A stretch of DNA of 64,000 nucleotides, taken from positions 3,782,001 through 3,846,000 of the forward strand of contig NZ_CP076456.1 of NCBI RefSeq assembly GCF_018866305.1. Reading direction: 5' to 3'. This document shows positions 28,063 to 38,197 of the stretch, piece after piece. The first letter of the stretch is position 1, and the number at the start of each line of letters is the position of its first letter. The notes beneath the pieces were generated by a model. It searched no databases and had not been told where the DNA came from. It saw only the letters and a program-made list of their open reading frames with translations. The DNA is from Arthrobacter sunyaminii (lineage in GTDB: Bacteria > Actinomycetota > Actinomycetes > Actinomycetales > Micrococcaceae). The position numbers and the translations under genes are program-made.

Positions 28063-28680
28063 GTGGATGCTGAAATAACCCTGCAGGTGGACGGCAGTGA
28101 ACGGACACTGACCGTGGACACCCGCACCACCGTACTGGACGCGCTGCGGGACCGGCTCGGAGTGACGTCCCCCAAGAAGGGCTGCGACCACGGGCAGTGC
28201 GGGGCCTGCACCGTGCTGCTGGACGGGCGGCGGGCGAATTCCTGCCTGACCCTCGCGGTGGCGCACGACGGCGCGGAGGTCATCACGGCGGAGGGACTGG
28301 CCGATGTGGTCCCGGACGGTCATCTGCATCCGGTGCAGCAGGCTTTCCTGGAACAGGACGGTTTCCAGTGCGGTTACTGCACTCCGGGGCAGATCTGTTC
28401 CGCGGCCGGAATTATCGAAGAAGCCGCTGCCGGGCATCCCTCCACCGCCACAGATCCGGCGGCCGAGGGCGGCATCGACCTCACCGATGATGAGATCCGC
28501 GAGCGCATGAGCGGGAACCTGTGCCGCTGCGGCGCCTACGTCAACATTGTGGCCGCAGTGCGGCAGGCGGCCGAGGCGGCCGCTTCCCTCCGCAAGGGAC
28601 TGCCCGATCCCGCCGAACCTGCCGTCCCGGATTCCCCCACCGCAGCCTCGATGCCCTCCCATCCGGAGGACCGGTCATGA
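28063..28680 (+). CDS. paoA: Aldehyde oxidoreductase [2Fe-2S] subunit (PaoA/YagT-like)
   Basis: A 205-residue iron-sulfur subunit of the xanthine-oxidase family. The plant-ferredoxin-type cluster is CDHGQCGAC...C (about 48-70) and the second cluster is CGYCTPGQ...CRC (about 105-155). Together they pass electrons from molybdenum to FAD. Unlike E. coli PaoA there is no twin-arginine signal; the protein starts directly at the ferredoxin fold, so a cytoplasmic enzyme is expected. GTG start; the stop overlaps the next ATG. Confidence 0.88.
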   Translation: MDAEITLQVDGSERTLTVDTRTTVLDALRDRLGVTSPKKGCDHGQCGACTVLLDGRRANSCLTLAVAHDGAEVITAEGLADVVPDGHLHPVQQAFLEQDGFQCGYCTPGQICSAAGIIEEAAAGHPSTATDPAAEGGIDLTDDEIRERMSGNLCRCGAYVNIVAAVRQAAEAAASLRKGLPDPAEPAVPDSPTAASMPSHPEDRS

Positions 28681-29756
28681 TCCCCTTCGACTACCGGCGT
28701 GCCCAGGATGCCGCCTCCGCCGTTGCCCTGGTCTCCGCCGATCCCAACGCCGCGTTCCTGGCCGGCGGCACCAACCTCGTGGACCGGATGAAACTCGGGA
28801 TTGCCTCACCCGCCCTGCTGGTGGACGTCAGCCGGCTGCCGCTGGACACCGTGGACGTGCTCGACGACGGCCGGGTACGGATCGGCACCAATGTCCGTAA
28901 CGCAGACCTCGCGGCCAACACCCACATCCGCCGCCGCTATTCGGCGCTGTCGGCGGCTTTGCTGTCCGGGGCCTCCGGACAGCTGCGGAATCTGGCCACC
29001 ACCGGCGGCAACCTCCTGCAGCGCACCCGCTGCGTGTACTTCCAGGACCCCACCACCCCCTGCAACAAACGCGAACCCGGGACCGGCTGCTCCGCCGTCG
29101 ACGGCTACACCCGCTACCACGCCATTTTGGGCGCATCGGAGGACTGCGTCGCAACCCACCCCTCGGATATGGCGGTGGCCCTGGCCGCACTGGACGCCGC
29201 CGTGGTGGTCCTCGGGCCGGCCGGGGAACGGATCATTCCCCTGAGCGACTTCCACCGGCTGCCCGGGAACGAGCCGCAGCGGGACACGGTGCTGGAACAC
29301 GGCGAGCTCATCACCGCCGTCGAACTCCCCCCGGCACCCGCCCGGTCCGCCTACCGCAAGGTGCGGGACCGCGCGTCGTACGCCTTCGCACTGGTCTCCG
29401 TGGCGGCCGCCCTGGAACTGGAGGACGACGGCGCGAACCCTCCGGTGATCCGTGACGTGCGCATTGCCCTGGGCGGCGTGGCGCACAAGCCCTGGCGCGC
29501 ACTTCAGGCGGAGGCCGCACTGCGTGGAGCGGAGGCAACCGAAGAGAATTTCCGCGCTGCCGCGGACCTCGAGCTGGCGACGGCTGAACCGCTGCGCGAG
29601 AACGGCTTCAAGATCCCCATGGTCCGCAATACGCTGGCCGCGGTGCTGCGGGATCTGGCCGGGGCCCCTGCCCCCGACGCAAGCGCTGCAGGAACTGATC
29701 ATCCCGAAGGCCCTGACGGACCCGGGGACACCGGCTGGGAGGAACTGGATTCATGA
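28677..29756 (+). CDS. paoB: Aldehyde oxidoreductase FAD subunit with extra Fe-S cluster (PaoB/YagS-like)
   Basis: A 359-residue FAD-binding subunit with the FAD loop [13 protein letters not shown] and [12 protein letters not shown]. Four cysteines in RTRCVYF...[12 protein letters not shown] match the extra [4Fe-4S] site of E. coli PaoB and separate this group from ordinary xanthine dehydrogenase FAD subunits. Its ATG overlaps the paoA stop and its end overlaps paoC, so the three are co-translated. Confidence 0.88.
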   Translation: MIPFDYRRAQDAASAVALVSADPNAAFLAGGTNLVDRMKLGIASPALLVDVSRLPLDTVDVLDDGRVRIGTNVRNADLAANTHIRRRYSALSAALLSGASGQLRNLATTGGNLLQRTRCVYFQDPTTPCNKREPGTGCSAVDGYTRYHAILGASEDCVATHPSDMAVALAALDAAVVVLGPAGERIIPLSDFHRLPGNEPQRDTVLEHGELITAVELPPAPARSAYRKVRDRASYAFALVSVAAALELEDDGANPPVIRDVRIALGGVAHKPWRALQAEAALRGAEATEENFRAAADLELATAEPLRENGFKIPMVRNTLAAVLRDLAGAPAPDASAAGTDHPEGPDGPGDTGWEELDS

Positions 29757-31837
29757 GCAACCTGCTGCCCGGGAGGGCCATCGGCACGCCGTATGAACGC
29801 CTCGACGGCGAACTAAAGGTCAAAGGCACCGCCCCGTACGCGTATGAGCAGCCGGTTCAGAACCCGCTGTATCTGTATCCCGTGCTTTCGACCATTGCCC
29901 GCGGCGCTGTGGAGCGGGTGGAAACCGCCGCCGCCGAAGCCATCGACGGCGTCTTCACGGTCCTTACCTCCGAGACAACGCCCCGTCTGGAAGACCCCTC
30001 CGACCGGGAGCTGGCAGTCCTGCAGGACAACGCCATCGGCTACCGCGGGCAGATTGTTGCCGCGGTCCTGGCCGAATCCCCGGAAATTGCCCGGGAAGCC
30101 GCGGCTGCCGTCACCGTCACCTACACCGAGGAGCCGTTCTCCGCCCAACTGCGCGCAGATCATCCGGAATTGTATGCGCCCGAGGAACTCAATGCCGGCA
30201 CGCCTACGGACAGCAGCGAGGGGGACGTGGATGCCGCTTTTGACACCGCTGCGCTGAAGATCGACCAGACCTATTCCACTCCGGCCGAGCACAACAATCC
30301 GCTGGAACCGCACGCCACCGTGGCGCAGTGGGACGGCGCCGTGCTGACCCTGTGGGACTCCACCCAGGGCGTGCATGCCGTGAAGGGCACGCTGGCGCAG
30401 GTGCTCGGGCTGGAAGAGGAACAGGTCCATGTCATTGCCCCGCACGTGGGCGGCGGTTTCGGTTCCAAGGGCATGCCGCACGTCCATGTGGTGATGGCCG
30501 CCCTGGCGGCGCAGGTCACCGACGGGCGGCCGGTGAAGTTTCCGGTCAGCCGCCAGCACATGTACACGCTGACCAGCCACCGCACCCCCACCCTCCAGCG
30601 CATCCGGCTGGGAGCCGCCGACGACGGCCGTCTCACCGCCATGTCACTGGACATCGTGGAACACACCTCCCGGATCAAGGAATTCGCCGAGCAAACCCCG
30701 GCGCCGTTCCGGATGATGTATGCCGCCCCCAACCGGAGCACCACCACCCGCCTGGCGCCACTGGACATCCCGGTGCCCTCGTGGATGCGTGCACCGGGCG
30801 AGTGTCCGGGCATGTTCGGTCCCGAAGTCGCGATGGATGAACTCGCCGCCGCAGCCGGGCTGGATCCCATTGAACTGCGGCGCCGGAATGAGCCGGAGGT
30901 GGATCCGGAGACCGGGAATCCCTGGTCCAGCCGGCATTTGCTGGCGTGCTTTGACCTCGGCGCCGATCGCTTTGGCTGGGACCGGCGGGTCACCCGGCCC
31001 CGCTCCGTGCAGGAGGACGGCTGGCTGGTGGGCCTGGGCACGGCCAGCGCCGTCTACCCGTTCATGCGCCAGCCGTCCAACACCGCGCGGATCCGCTATG
31101 AGCAGGACGGCATCTACTCGGTGCAGATTGGGGCGGCGGACATTGGCACCGGCGCCTGGACGGCCCTGACGCAGATCGCCGCCGACGCGCTGGACGTGCC
31201 GATCGACCGGATCCGGCTGGGTATCGGCGACACGGCCTTCCCTGCCGCCTCGGTGGCCGGGGGATCTTCCGGAACGGCCAGCTGGGGCGGAACAATTATT
31301 GCCGCCGCGCGTGCGTTCCGGGCCGACCACGGAGAACATCCCTCCCCCGGGGCGCAGACCGAGGCGAACGCTCCGGAGGACCCCGAGGCGGAGAACCTGG
31401 CCCTGTATTCCTTCGGCGCGCATTTCGCCGAGGTCCGGATCTCCTCGGACACCGGCGAAATCCGGGTACCCCGCATGCTGGGCGTTTTTTCCGCGGGACG
31501 GATCATCAACCCGCGCACCGCGCGGTCCCAGTTCCTGGGGGCGATGACCATGGGGCTGGGCATGGCGCTGCATGAGCAAAGTGTCCTGGATCCGAGGTTC
31601 GGGATCTTCGTGAACCACGACCTGGCCGAATACCACATTCCCACCAACGCAGATGTGCTGGACATGGAAGCGCTGTGGATTGAGGACGTGGACGAGCATG
31701 CCGGACCGCTGGGCGCCCGCGGCATCGGCGAAATTGGAATTGTGGGCAGCGCGGCGGCGATCGCCAACGCCGCGTACAACGCCTCCGGGATCCGGGTCCG
31801 GGACCTGCCGCTGACGCCGGATAAGTTTCTGCTCTGA
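29753..31837 (+). CDS. paoC: Aldehyde oxidoreductase molybdopterin subunit (PaoC/YagR-like)
   Basis: A 694-residue molybdenum cofactor subunit with the cofactor loops [10 protein letters not shown] and [12 protein letters not shown] and the catalytic Glu in [13 protein letters not shown] near the C terminus. PaoC oxidises aromatic aldehydes to acids in E. coli. ATGA overlap with paoB. No PaoD/XdhC cofactor-insertion gene follows, so sulfuration must be supplied elsewhere. A hydroxylase for N-heterocycles is an alternative. Confidence 0.88.
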   Translation: MSNLLPGRAIGTPYERLDGELKVKGTAPYAYEQPVQNPLYLYPVLSTIARGAVERVETAAAEAIDGVFTVLTSETTPRLEDPSDRELAVLQDNAIGYRGQIVAAVLAESPEIAREAAAAVTVTYTEEPFSAQLRADHPELYAPEELNAGTPTDSSEGDVDAAFDTAALKIDQTYSTPAEHNNPLEPHATVAQWDGAVLTLWDSTQGVHAVKGTLAQVLGLEEEQVHVIAPHVGGGFGSKGMPHVHVVMAALAAQVTDGRPVKFPVSRQHMYTLTSHRTPTLQRIRLGAADDGRLTAMSLDIVEHTSRIKEFAEQTPAPFRMMYAAPNRSTTTRLAPLDIPVPSWMRAPGECPGMFGPEVAMDELAAAAGLDPIELRRRNEPEVDPETGNPWSSRHLLACFDLGADRFGWDRRVTRPRSVQEDGWLVGLGTASAVYPFMRQPSNTARIRYEQDGIYSVQIGAADIGTGAWTALTQIAADALDVPIDRIRLGIGDTAFPAASVAGGSSGTASWGGTIIAAARAFRADHGEHPSPGAQTEANAPEDPEAENLALYSFGAHFAEVRISSDTGEIRVPRMLGVFSAGRIINPRTARSQFLGAMTMGLGMALHEQSVLDPRFGIFVNHDLAEYHIPTNADVLDMEALWIEDVDEHAGPLGARGIGEIGIVGSAAAIANAAYNASGIRVRDLPLTPDKFLL

Positions 31838-31887
31838 CCGTCCGTCATAAAGGGTGCCGGGAGGAGCCGGCGTCTTAGGCTGACTGC

Positions 31888-32541
31888 ATGACTGCCGTGC
31901 GCCCTGCCTCCTCCGTGCTCACCGGCAGGTTTGTCCGGCTTGAACCGCTCACAACCGGTCTGCTTCCGGAGCTGCACCGTGCCATCGCCGTTCCGGAAGT
32001 CTTCGCCGGGGGCTACGGCGGCGGCCCCGCGGGACTGCACCCGGAGCCGGACGCCTTCGCCGCCTGGGCGCAGACCTACTACCGGTGGGATGCCCTGCCA
32101 TTCGCGGTGCGGCTGCTCCAAGACGGCAGGCCCGGTCCCGTGGCGGGCACCAGCACCCTCGCGGACCTGGACCTGCGCCAGGAGACGATTCAGCTGGGGT
32201 GGACTGCGTACAGCCCTTCTGTCTGGGGCACTGCCGTCAACGCCGAGACCAAGCTCCTGCTGCTGGAGCATGCCTTCGGCGCGGGGTTTGGCCGTGTCAG
32301 TCTTCAGGCCGATTCCCGCAATGCGCGTTCAAGGGCCGCCATCGAAAAGCTTGGCGGGACGTTCGAGGGGATCCTGCGCCGGGACCGGCTCCGCGCGGAC
32401 GGCAGCTGGCGGGACACTGCGGTTTATTCCATCCTCGCGCCGGAGTGGCCCGCCGTGCGGGTGGCCTTGGAAGACAGGCTTAGCCGTTTCTCCGGCGTGG
32501 CGAACGCCGGTCCGACCGTGCAGGGGCAGCGTCAGCGCTGA
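31888..32541 (+). CDS. GNAT-family N-acetyltransferase (RimJ/RimL-like)
   Basis: A 217-residue acetyltransferase. The opening LTGRFVRLEPL, the core WTAYSPSVWGTAVNAETKLLLLEHAF and RVSLQADSRNARSRAAIEKLG are typical of the RimJ/L subgroup. No clear ribosome binding site precedes ATG 31888, so translation may be leaderless. The 3' end overlaps the convergent TetR gene by ten bases. Confidence 0.85.
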   Translation: MTAVRPASSVLTGRFVRLEPLTTGLLPELHRAIAVPEVFAGGYGGGPAGLHPEPDAFAAWAQTYYRWDALPFAVRLLQDGRPGPVAGTSTLADLDLRQETIQLGWTAYSPSVWGTAVNAETKLLLLEHAFGAGFGRVSLQADSRNARSRAAIEKLGGTFEGILRRDRLRADGSWRDTAVYSILAPEWPAVRVALEDRLSRFSGVANAGPTVQGQRQR

Positions 32542-33224
32542 TCCGGGCCCGGTCCACCCGGCGTGGTGGAACCAACTGCCGGCTCAGGCGCGCTCCGGCG
32601 GACTCCCGGGTATCCGGACCGAGGCCACCACGGAGGCAGCAGATACACCAGCGAACCCAGCCAGCCGTCGACGTCGTTGTCCCCGGAGACTACCCACTGC
32701 TCAATCCATGCCGCATAGGCGCCGCCCAGATACGCAGCCGTTGCTTCAAGATTGACTGCCGGCACCACGCCATGCGCCTTCCAGACGTGCAGCGACAGGA
32801 GGAAGCGTTGGGCCAACCCGCCGGCCATGACGCCCAGGAAGGTTTCGGTATGGAACAACGCCCGATAGACCCGCTCCTCCTCCCTGGTGTGCTGGAGGAT
32901 TCGCCGCACGGAATCAATGTAGAGCACGTTGATTTCCTCCACGGTCCGCCCCGTGCCGCGCTGATCCACGTCCACGGTGCCCAGCCGGTCCACGACGCCG
33001 GCGTAAACCGATGCCGCAAAATCGAAAATATTGCGGTGGTGGCCGTAAAACGTGGTGCGGTGCACCCCGGCCCGGCGGCATAGTGCCGCCACGCTGATGT
33101 CCGCGAGTTCGTGATCGCGCAGCAATTCCCACAAACCGGCTTCCAGAGCTTCCCGGGTGCGGGCTGTCCGGGGTTCATCGTGAGAAGAACGCCGCTGGGG
33201 CTTGGGGTCTTCCGGTTCAGGCAT
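32532..33224 (-). CDS. TetR-family transcriptional regulator
   Basis: A 230-residue regulator. The N-terminal helix-turn-helix (about 20-70) reads DISVAALCRRAGVHRTTFYGHH. The rest is a helical ligand domain ending in a disordered Gly/Pro tail. It lies downstream of an SDR gene on the same strand. A TATCT/AGATA inverted repeat sits just before its start (33231-33244). Confidence 0.85.
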   Translation of the reverse strand: MPEPEDPKPQRRSSHDEPRTARTREALEAGLWELLRDHELADISVAALCRRAGVHRTTFYGHHRNIFDFAASVYAGVVDRLGTVDVDQRGTGRTVEEINVLYIDSVRRILQHTREEERVYRALFHTETFLGVMAGGLAQRFLLSLHVWKAHGVVPAVNLEATAAYLGGAYAAWIEQWVVSGDNDVDGWLGSLVYLLPPWWPRSGYPGVRRSAPEPAVGSTTPGGPGPDQR

Positions 33225-33230
33225 GGAACT

Positions 33231-33244
33231 TATCTTCTCAGATA
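33231..33244. promoter_or_regulatory. Candidate TetR operator
   Basis: TATCT-TCTC-AGATA forms a perfect 5-bp-arm inverted repeat seven bases before the TetR start codon. The arms are short, so chance is possible. Confidence 0.3.
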
Positions 33245-33320
33245 CACGAAAGGGCCCCGCCGAAGCGAAGCCCTTCCGTGCCGCGGCGCTGGGGGACGCC
33301 GCAAGCTTATGTAGTTGCCG

Positions 33321-34055
33321 TTAGTGGTTGGCCAGGCCGGCCGTTTCGCCGCCGTCCACCACAAATTCGGCTCCGGTGGAGAAGGAGGAATCGTCGCTGG
33401 CCAGGAACAGGATCATGTTGGAGACTTCCTCAGCCTCGCCCATGCGGTGAAGCGCAACATGGTTCATGGGATTCTCCATGCCCTCGGTCATCGGCGTCTT
33501 GATGACGCCGGGGTGCACCGAGTTGACGCGGATGCCGTACTTGCCCAGATCCAGGGCCACCGACTTCGTCAGGCCGCGCACTGCGTACTTGGTGGCCGTG
33601 TAGCCGGGAAGCTCCACGAACCCCTGCAGGCCGGCGGTGGAGGAGATGTTGATGATGGAACCGCCCTTGGACTCCTTCAGCGCCGGGATGGCGGCCTTGA
33701 TGCCTAGGAACACACCGGTGAGGTTGATGTTCACGATGGCGTTCCACTGATCCAGCGTGAAGTCCTCGATATGGCCGAAGTTGGCAATACCGGCATTGTT
33801 GACCAGTACGTCCAGTCCGCCGAATTCAGTCACTGCTGTTTGGACCGCGGCTTCCCAGTCTGCGGGCTTCGTGACATCCAGGTGGACGTAGCGGGCGTTC
33901 TCGCCAAGCTGTTCGGCGGTCTTCTGCCCCTCGTCATCGAGAATGTCGCCGATGACAACCCGGGCGCCCTCGTCCACCAGGCGCTTGGCGTGGGCAGCGC
34001 CCATACCCCGTGCACCGCCGCTGATCAATGCCACTTTTCCGCTGACGCGTTCCAT
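33321..34055 (-). CDS. SDR-family oxidoreductase (3-alpha/20-beta-hydroxysteroid dehydrogenase-like)
   Basis: A 244-residue classical SDR: GGARGMGAAHA cofactor loop, Asp in GDILDDEG (NAD preference), NNAG, catalytic Ser in INISSTAG, YTATK, and PGVIKTPM. Overall pattern fits the 3-alpha(20-beta)-hydroxysteroid/glucose dehydrogenase group. AAGGAG precedes the ATG. A GAACA-CGA-TGTTC inverted repeat lies 20 bp upstream (34075-34087). Its substrate is unknown; the downstream TetR is a plausible regulator. Confidence 0.87.
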   Translation of the reverse strand: MERVSGKVALISGGARGMGAAHAKRLVDEGARVVIGDILDDEGQKTAEQLGENARYVHLDVTKPADWEAAVQTAVTEFGGLDVLVNNAGIANFGHIEDFTLDQWNAIVNINLTGVFLGIKAAIPALKESKGGSIINISSTAGLQGFVELPGYTATKYAVRGLTKSVALDLGKYGIRVNSVHPGVIKTPMTEGMENPMNHVALHRMGEAEEVSNMILFLASDDSSFSTGAEFVVDGGETAGLANH

Positions 34056-34199
34056 TACAAATCTCCTTAGGTGTGAACACGATGTTCTTTGCTATTCAAC
34101 ACCTGTCGAAAAGATTCTAGTCCCAATTGAACCCGTTTGTGGCACAGGGAACAACGCGGCGTGTCGCGCGCACCTCGCCCGAAAGGCCGCTGCCGGCCT

Positions 34200-35024
34200 C
34201 TAGCCGGCCTCCGCCGCAGGCCGCAGCCCTTGCCGCGGCGGCAGCGGAATGATGGCGGACGTTCGGTACTGGTACTGCACATAATCCGGGTAACGGGACC
34301 GCGAGATGCTCTCCGTGAACACGGTGGATCCCATAAAGAGCAGGGTGAGCAGCAACGCCCCCAGGATGGTCCAGTGCAGCCACGCCCCTGTGGCTGCCAC
34401 CGCAAAGCCGTAGAACAGCCACCACTGCGCCTGCTCAAAAAAGAAATTGGGGTGGCGGGAGTACCGAAAGAGCCCGGACTGCAAAAAGCCTGGCGTCGGG
34501 GTGCGCCCGGACTTTCGCTCCTGACCCTTCCACTGTTGGAAGTTCCACTGCTGCTGGTCAGCAGCAGTTTCTCCGGCCAGGGCGCCCGCGAACAGCACTG
34601 CGAGGATCCAGTCTCCGGCATTGAGCGGGGCAGGGTTCTGGTACACGGTCAGGGCCGGCAGAGTCATCAGGAAGATGATGATGTTCTGGTAAATGCTGAT
34701 GAACGCGAGGTTGAAGACGGCAAACTGCCACGGCTTCATGCGCTGACGCAGGATCGCCCACCGGTAGTCTTCCCCGCCGGGAGCGTAGCCGCCCTTGCGA
34801 GCAAAGTTGAACGTCAGCCGGGCGCCCCACAGAGTGACCAGCACTGCCATCAGGACCAGGCGGCCCTCAAAGCCGGAGGCCACCGCAAAGACCCACACAT
34901 AGGCGAGGGGAACCAGGGACCAGATGCGGTCAGTCCAGGAATACTCCCGCGTGATGAGCGAGAGCAGCCAGGTGCCCGCACAGACGGCGGCAAAAATCCA
35001 CAGACACACCATGACCGGATTCAT
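34200..35024 (-). CDS. DUF1295 / steroid 5-alpha-reductase-like membrane protein
   Basis: A 274-residue membrane protein with about six helices from the preferred ATG 35024; the longer frame adds a polar leader that does not fit the family. Signature stretches are EYSWTDRIWSLVPLAYVW, LWGARLTFNFARKGGY, GLFRYSRHPNFFFEQ and the C-terminal SRYPDYVQYQYRTSAIIPLP. These match the ICMT/5-alpha-reductase superfamily. No ribosome binding site is clear. Confidence 0.82.
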   Translation of the reverse strand: MNPVMVCLWIFAAVCAGTWLLSLITREYSWTDRIWSLVPLAYVWVFAVASGFEGRLVLMAVLVTLWGARLTFNFARKGGYAPGGEDYRWAILRQRMKPWQFAVFNLAFISIYQNIIIFLMTLPALTVYQNPAPLNAGDWILAVLFAGALAGETAADQQQWNFQQWKGQERKSGRTPTPGFLQSGLFRYSRHPNFFFEQAQWWLFYGFAVAATGAWLHWTILGALLLTLLFMGSTVFTESISRSRYPDYVQYQYRTSAIIPLPPRQGLRPAAEAG

Positions 35025-35142
35025 CTTTGGAGAATACGCGCGGGAGCAGTAGCGGGGGAACGGTGGATGCCCGTTCACGAGGCGACGGCAGACGGTCCGT
35101 TCCGCACGGACCCCTAACGACGGCGGCTGGTAGCCTCGGCGC

Positions 35143-35685
35143 ATGACCTCACTTTTGCTGCGGCCCTGGCGGCAATCCGACGGCGGCGCGCTGGCAGCCG
35201 CCTACCGCGCAAGCTCCGACTTGGACCGGCGGCTGGACCCGGACGCGGAAACACCCGCCGGCGCGGAACGGGTCGTCGGGGAGGATTTGGGCTGGGATTC
35301 ACAGACGGCCTGCAATCTGGCTATCGTGGCCGATGGTACGGCGGTGGGCAATGTGGGCCTCAGCCGTATCGATCCTCGTCACGGCACGGCATGGACCTAT
35401 TACTGGTTGGCGGCACCGGCCCGGGGACGGGGATTGGCGGCACGCGCAACGGCAACCCTTGCCCACTGGGCAGCGGAAGAACTGCAGCTTCACCGGTTGG
35501 AGCTCGGACACCGCACCAACAACCCTGCGTCCTGTCGAGTCGCCCGGTCCGCTGGGTTTGCCGCCGAGGGAATTCAGCGGGACAAGCTGCACTATGACGG
35601 GGAACGGTTTGATGTGGAGATCCACGCCCGGCTGGCGACCGATCCGGTTCCGGCGCTTCAGCTGCTCGAGTTGAGGCTGCCGTGA
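35143..35685 (+). CDS. GNAT-family N-acetyltransferase (RimJ/RimL-like)
   Basis: A 180-residue acetyltransferase with LLLRPWRQSDGGAL at the start, the acetyl-CoA loop WLAAPARGRGLAARATATL, and HRLELGHRTNNPASCRVARSAGF. Its stop overlaps the GTG of the following broken Nudix gene (GTGA), suggesting a former operon. Confidence 0.88.
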   Translation: MTSLLLRPWRQSDGGALAAAYRASSDLDRRLDPDAETPAGAERVVGEDLGWDSQTACNLAIVADGTAVGNVGLSRIDPRHGTAWTYYWLAAPARGRGLAARATATLAHWAAEELQLHRLELGHRTNNPASCRVARSAGFAAEGIQRDKLHYDGERFDVEIHARLATDPVPALQLLELRLP

Positions 35686-36052
35686 GCGGAGAAGGGCGTA
35701 GGCACGAAGCCTCGCCGACCGACAGACCGGGCCTGATCGCGGTCTCCTACGTCATCTTCCGCAATGGACCTTCAGTGCTGCTGCAGCGGCGCGGCACCAC
35801 CGGATATCTGGACGGTTTCTGGGCGACGGCGGCAGCCGGGCATGTGGAGGCGGGTGAGTCCGCCGTCGGCTGCGCTGTGCGCGAGACGCGGGAGGAACTC
35901 TGCACTGGTTTCCCCTCGCAGCACTTCCCACTTTGATGGTTCCGCACGAGCGGATGGTCTTTGAAGCCCTGTCACAGGATGCGGTGACGCCGCTGCTCAC
36001 CCTCGGGTTCTCGCAGGACACCGGGACGGGTGATGCAGCGCTGACCTGCTAG
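35682..36052 (+). pseudogene. Nudix hydrolase gene with internal deletion and frameshift
   Basis: The first 73 codons encode a normal Nudix N terminus and a full Nudix box (GHVEAGESAVGCAVRETREEL). The frame then runs into a stop at 35934-35936. From 35906, in another frame, the DNA encodes WFPLAALPTLMVPHERMVFEAL and continues to a stop at 36050. That segment looks like the usual Nudix C-terminal helix region. The stretch of about 35-45 codons expected between the two is absent. A deletion that is not a multiple of three therefore joined the Nudix box to the C-terminal part. Confidence 0.75.
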
Positions 36053-36137
36053 CCTGTCCAGACCGGCGGCTGGGGAACTGCACGGAGCACTGTCCCACTG
36101 CTTACACGTTCCGCACGTACAGCAGTGAAAGGGCAGC

Positions 36138-37610
36138 ATGCAGACAGGACTCTTCCGTTTCCCCCGCAGGACAACCACCGGGCGGTTTCGCAGGCGCGGA
36201 CTCGTGGCCGGATTGGCCGCCGCCCTGGCACTCTCGGCGACTGCCTGTTCCAGTACCGGGGCGCAGGCAGAACCGGAATCCCAACCCACCGAAACCAAAA
36301 ACGCCACCGAAGCAGCTCCGCAGCCTGCGGTGGGGCTTCCCGATACGCCTGCGGGTCTCCAGGCACAGTGGGTCCTGACACTGATCAACAGTGATACGGC
36401 GGTCGCAACTGATGGCTTTGCGGACAAGTTCGCGGACGTGATCCTCTCCGAATTGTCTGCAGAGCAACTGGCGGAGGTGCTGGAACAGGTGCGCTCCCAG
36501 GGCCCCTGGACGCCCATCACTGTCAACGCGACGGACGCCCAGGGCGTCTTCACGATGGAAAGCACCCCCGGTGACCTCATGGAACTGCAGCTTTCGGTCG
36601 ATGAGGCAGGACTGATCAACGGCATTTTCTTCGGTCCCGGCACCCCGGCCCGCACGCCCGCTGCCAGCTGGGAAGAAGTGGAAACCAACATGGCAGCCCT
36701 GCCGGACGGCTCCGCCATGGCGGTTTACCGCATAGCGGACGGCTCTGCGGACGGCGCTGCGGACGGCACCTCAATCCTGGATATCGATGCCGACACCGCC
36801 AAGCCCGTCGGCTCCATCTTCAAGCTCTACGTGCTGGTGGCGGTCAGCGATGCGGTGGCTGCCGGCACGCTGTCCTGGGATGCCAAGCTCACCGTCACCG
36901 ATGACCTGCGCAGCCTGCCCTCCGGAGACCTGCAGGACGCACCGGCCGGGACCGCCGTCACCGTCCGGGACGCGGCGCAGAAGATGATCTCCATCAGTGA
37001 CAACACCGCCACCGACCTGCTGATGGACGCCGTCGGCCGCCCCGCCGTCGAGCAGGCGCTCAGCGACGCCGGGCACTCAGATCCGGACCGCAACACCCCG
37101 TTCCTGAACACACGGGAACTGTTCCAGCTGGGCTGGGGCGTGGAGGATTCCGTGCGCGGGCAGTGGGCGGAGGCCGACGACGACGGCCGCCGGGAGCTGC
37201 TGCAGACCCTGCCGGGCGGCGTGCTGGACATTCCGGACGCGGCGGTCACCACCCCGGTATGGCAGCAGGACCTGGACTGGTTTGCCACCGCGGAGGATCT
37301 GATGCGGGCGCATCTGGCCCTGCAGGACCGGGCCGCCACCGACGCTGGTGCACCGCTGCGGGACATCCTCGGCGCCAACAACGGACTCAACCTGGAAATC
37401 GGCGGCGACTGGACCTACATCGGGTTCAAGGGCGGCAGCGCACCGGGCGTGATGGCCGGTTCCTGGTACCTGGAACGCAGCGACGGCGAGCGCTTTGTCG
37501 TGGTGCAGCAGGGTGCTTCCTCATCTCCGGCAGAGGTAGCTGATCCCATGACGTTCTTCGGACCGGCGCAGGACGCCATTGCCCTGCTGGCGGCGGAGGG
37601 CAGGGACTGA
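36138..37610 (+). CDS. Class A beta-lactamase-like serine hydrolase lipoprotein
   Basis: A 490-residue exported protein. A basic N terminus with RRR, a hydrophobic core and a weak lipobox (LSATAC) mark a lipoprotein. A Cystatin/NTF2-like spacer (about 70-185) precedes the serine hydrolase domain. The domain has Ser226-x-x-Lys229 (SIFK), Ser287-Asp-Asn (SDN) and Lys431-Gly-Gly (KGG), the three penicillin-binding motifs. KGG replaces the usual KTG. The position of the Glu166 loop is not obvious, so beta-lactamase activity is uncertain and a cell-wall role is possible. A DGSADGAADG repeat lies before the catalytic domain. Confidence 0.82.
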   Translation: MQTGLFRFPRRTTTGRFRRRGLVAGLAAALALSATACSSTGAQAEPESQPTETKNATEAAPQPAVGLPDTPAGLQAQWVLTLINSDTAVATDGFADKFADVILSELSAEQLAEVLEQVRSQGPWTPITVNATDAQGVFTMESTPGDLMELQLSVDEAGLINGIFFGPGTPARTPAASWEEVETNMAALPDGSAMAVYRIADGSADGAADGTSILDIDADTAKPVGSIFKLYVLVAVSDAVAAGTLSWDAKLTVTDDLRSLPSGDLQDAPAGTAVTVRDAAQKMISISDNTATDLLMDAVGRPAVEQALSDAGHSDPDRNTPFLNTRELFQLGWGVEDSVRGQWAEADDDGRRELLQTLPGGVLDIPDAAVTTPVWQQDLDWFATAEDLMRAHLALQDRAATDAGAPLRDILGANNGLNLEIGGDWTYIGFKGGSAPGVMAGSWYLERSDGERFVVVQQGASSSPAEVADPMTFFGPAQDAIALLAAEGRD

Positions 37611-37653
37611 TCCCGAGCGGTGCTTCGGTTCATAAGCCACGGTCCGGATCCCC

Positions 37654-38142
37654 TTACCCGTGGCCACTGTCATTCTCCTCCAGGCGCTCCCTGCGGCCGG
37701 CGGACACCACTTCAACGTCGCCGCGGACGGAGAATCGGCCCAGCGCTGCCGCCGCACCAATGCTGAGGATCCATCCCATGACCGGCAGGTCGGTGCTGAA
37801 CCCGGTCCAGGCCCACAGCATGGCCGCCGGCACCGCGAAGAACACGACCACGTGGATCCACTGCCCGCGCACCGGGCGCAGCAGAAGACCTAGGACCACG
37901 GCCAGGGGACCGCCCAGCAACAGGGCTCCGCCGGCTCCCCACGTCATCAGCGCCAGCCAAAACATGAAGGCTTCCATGTCCCACGCAGGCTCGTCCCGCC
38001 CCGCGAGGATGGCCGCCACGATGTACACGACCGTTACCAGCCCCAGCCACAGCGCGGTGGCAACGAACCACCCCTTGATCAAGGCAAGGTTGCCCAGCAC
38101 AATCCGGGTTCTTTGCGTGGACAGGTTCCTTTCGCCCATCAT
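37654..38142 (-). CDS. Four-helix membrane protein of unknown function
   Basis: A 162-residue protein with hydrophobic segments at about 23-47, 62-90, 95-115 and 118-138, and a charged C-terminal tail. I recognise no family. It is convergent with the beta-lactamase-like gene and stands alone. Confidence 0.65.
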   Translation of the reverse strand: MMGERNLSTQRTRIVLGNLALIKGWFVATALWLGLVTVVYIVAAILAGRDEPAWDMEAFMFWLALMTWGAGGALLLGGPLAVVLGLLLRPVRGQWIHVVVFFAVPAAMLWAWTGFSTDLPVMGWILSIGAAAALGRFSVRGDVEVVSAGRRERLEENDSGHG

Positions 38143-38197
38143 GTTCCCCCCCGTCCCGTCACAGTCCCGTTTCCCCTGAACCTACACGGTGCATTGC

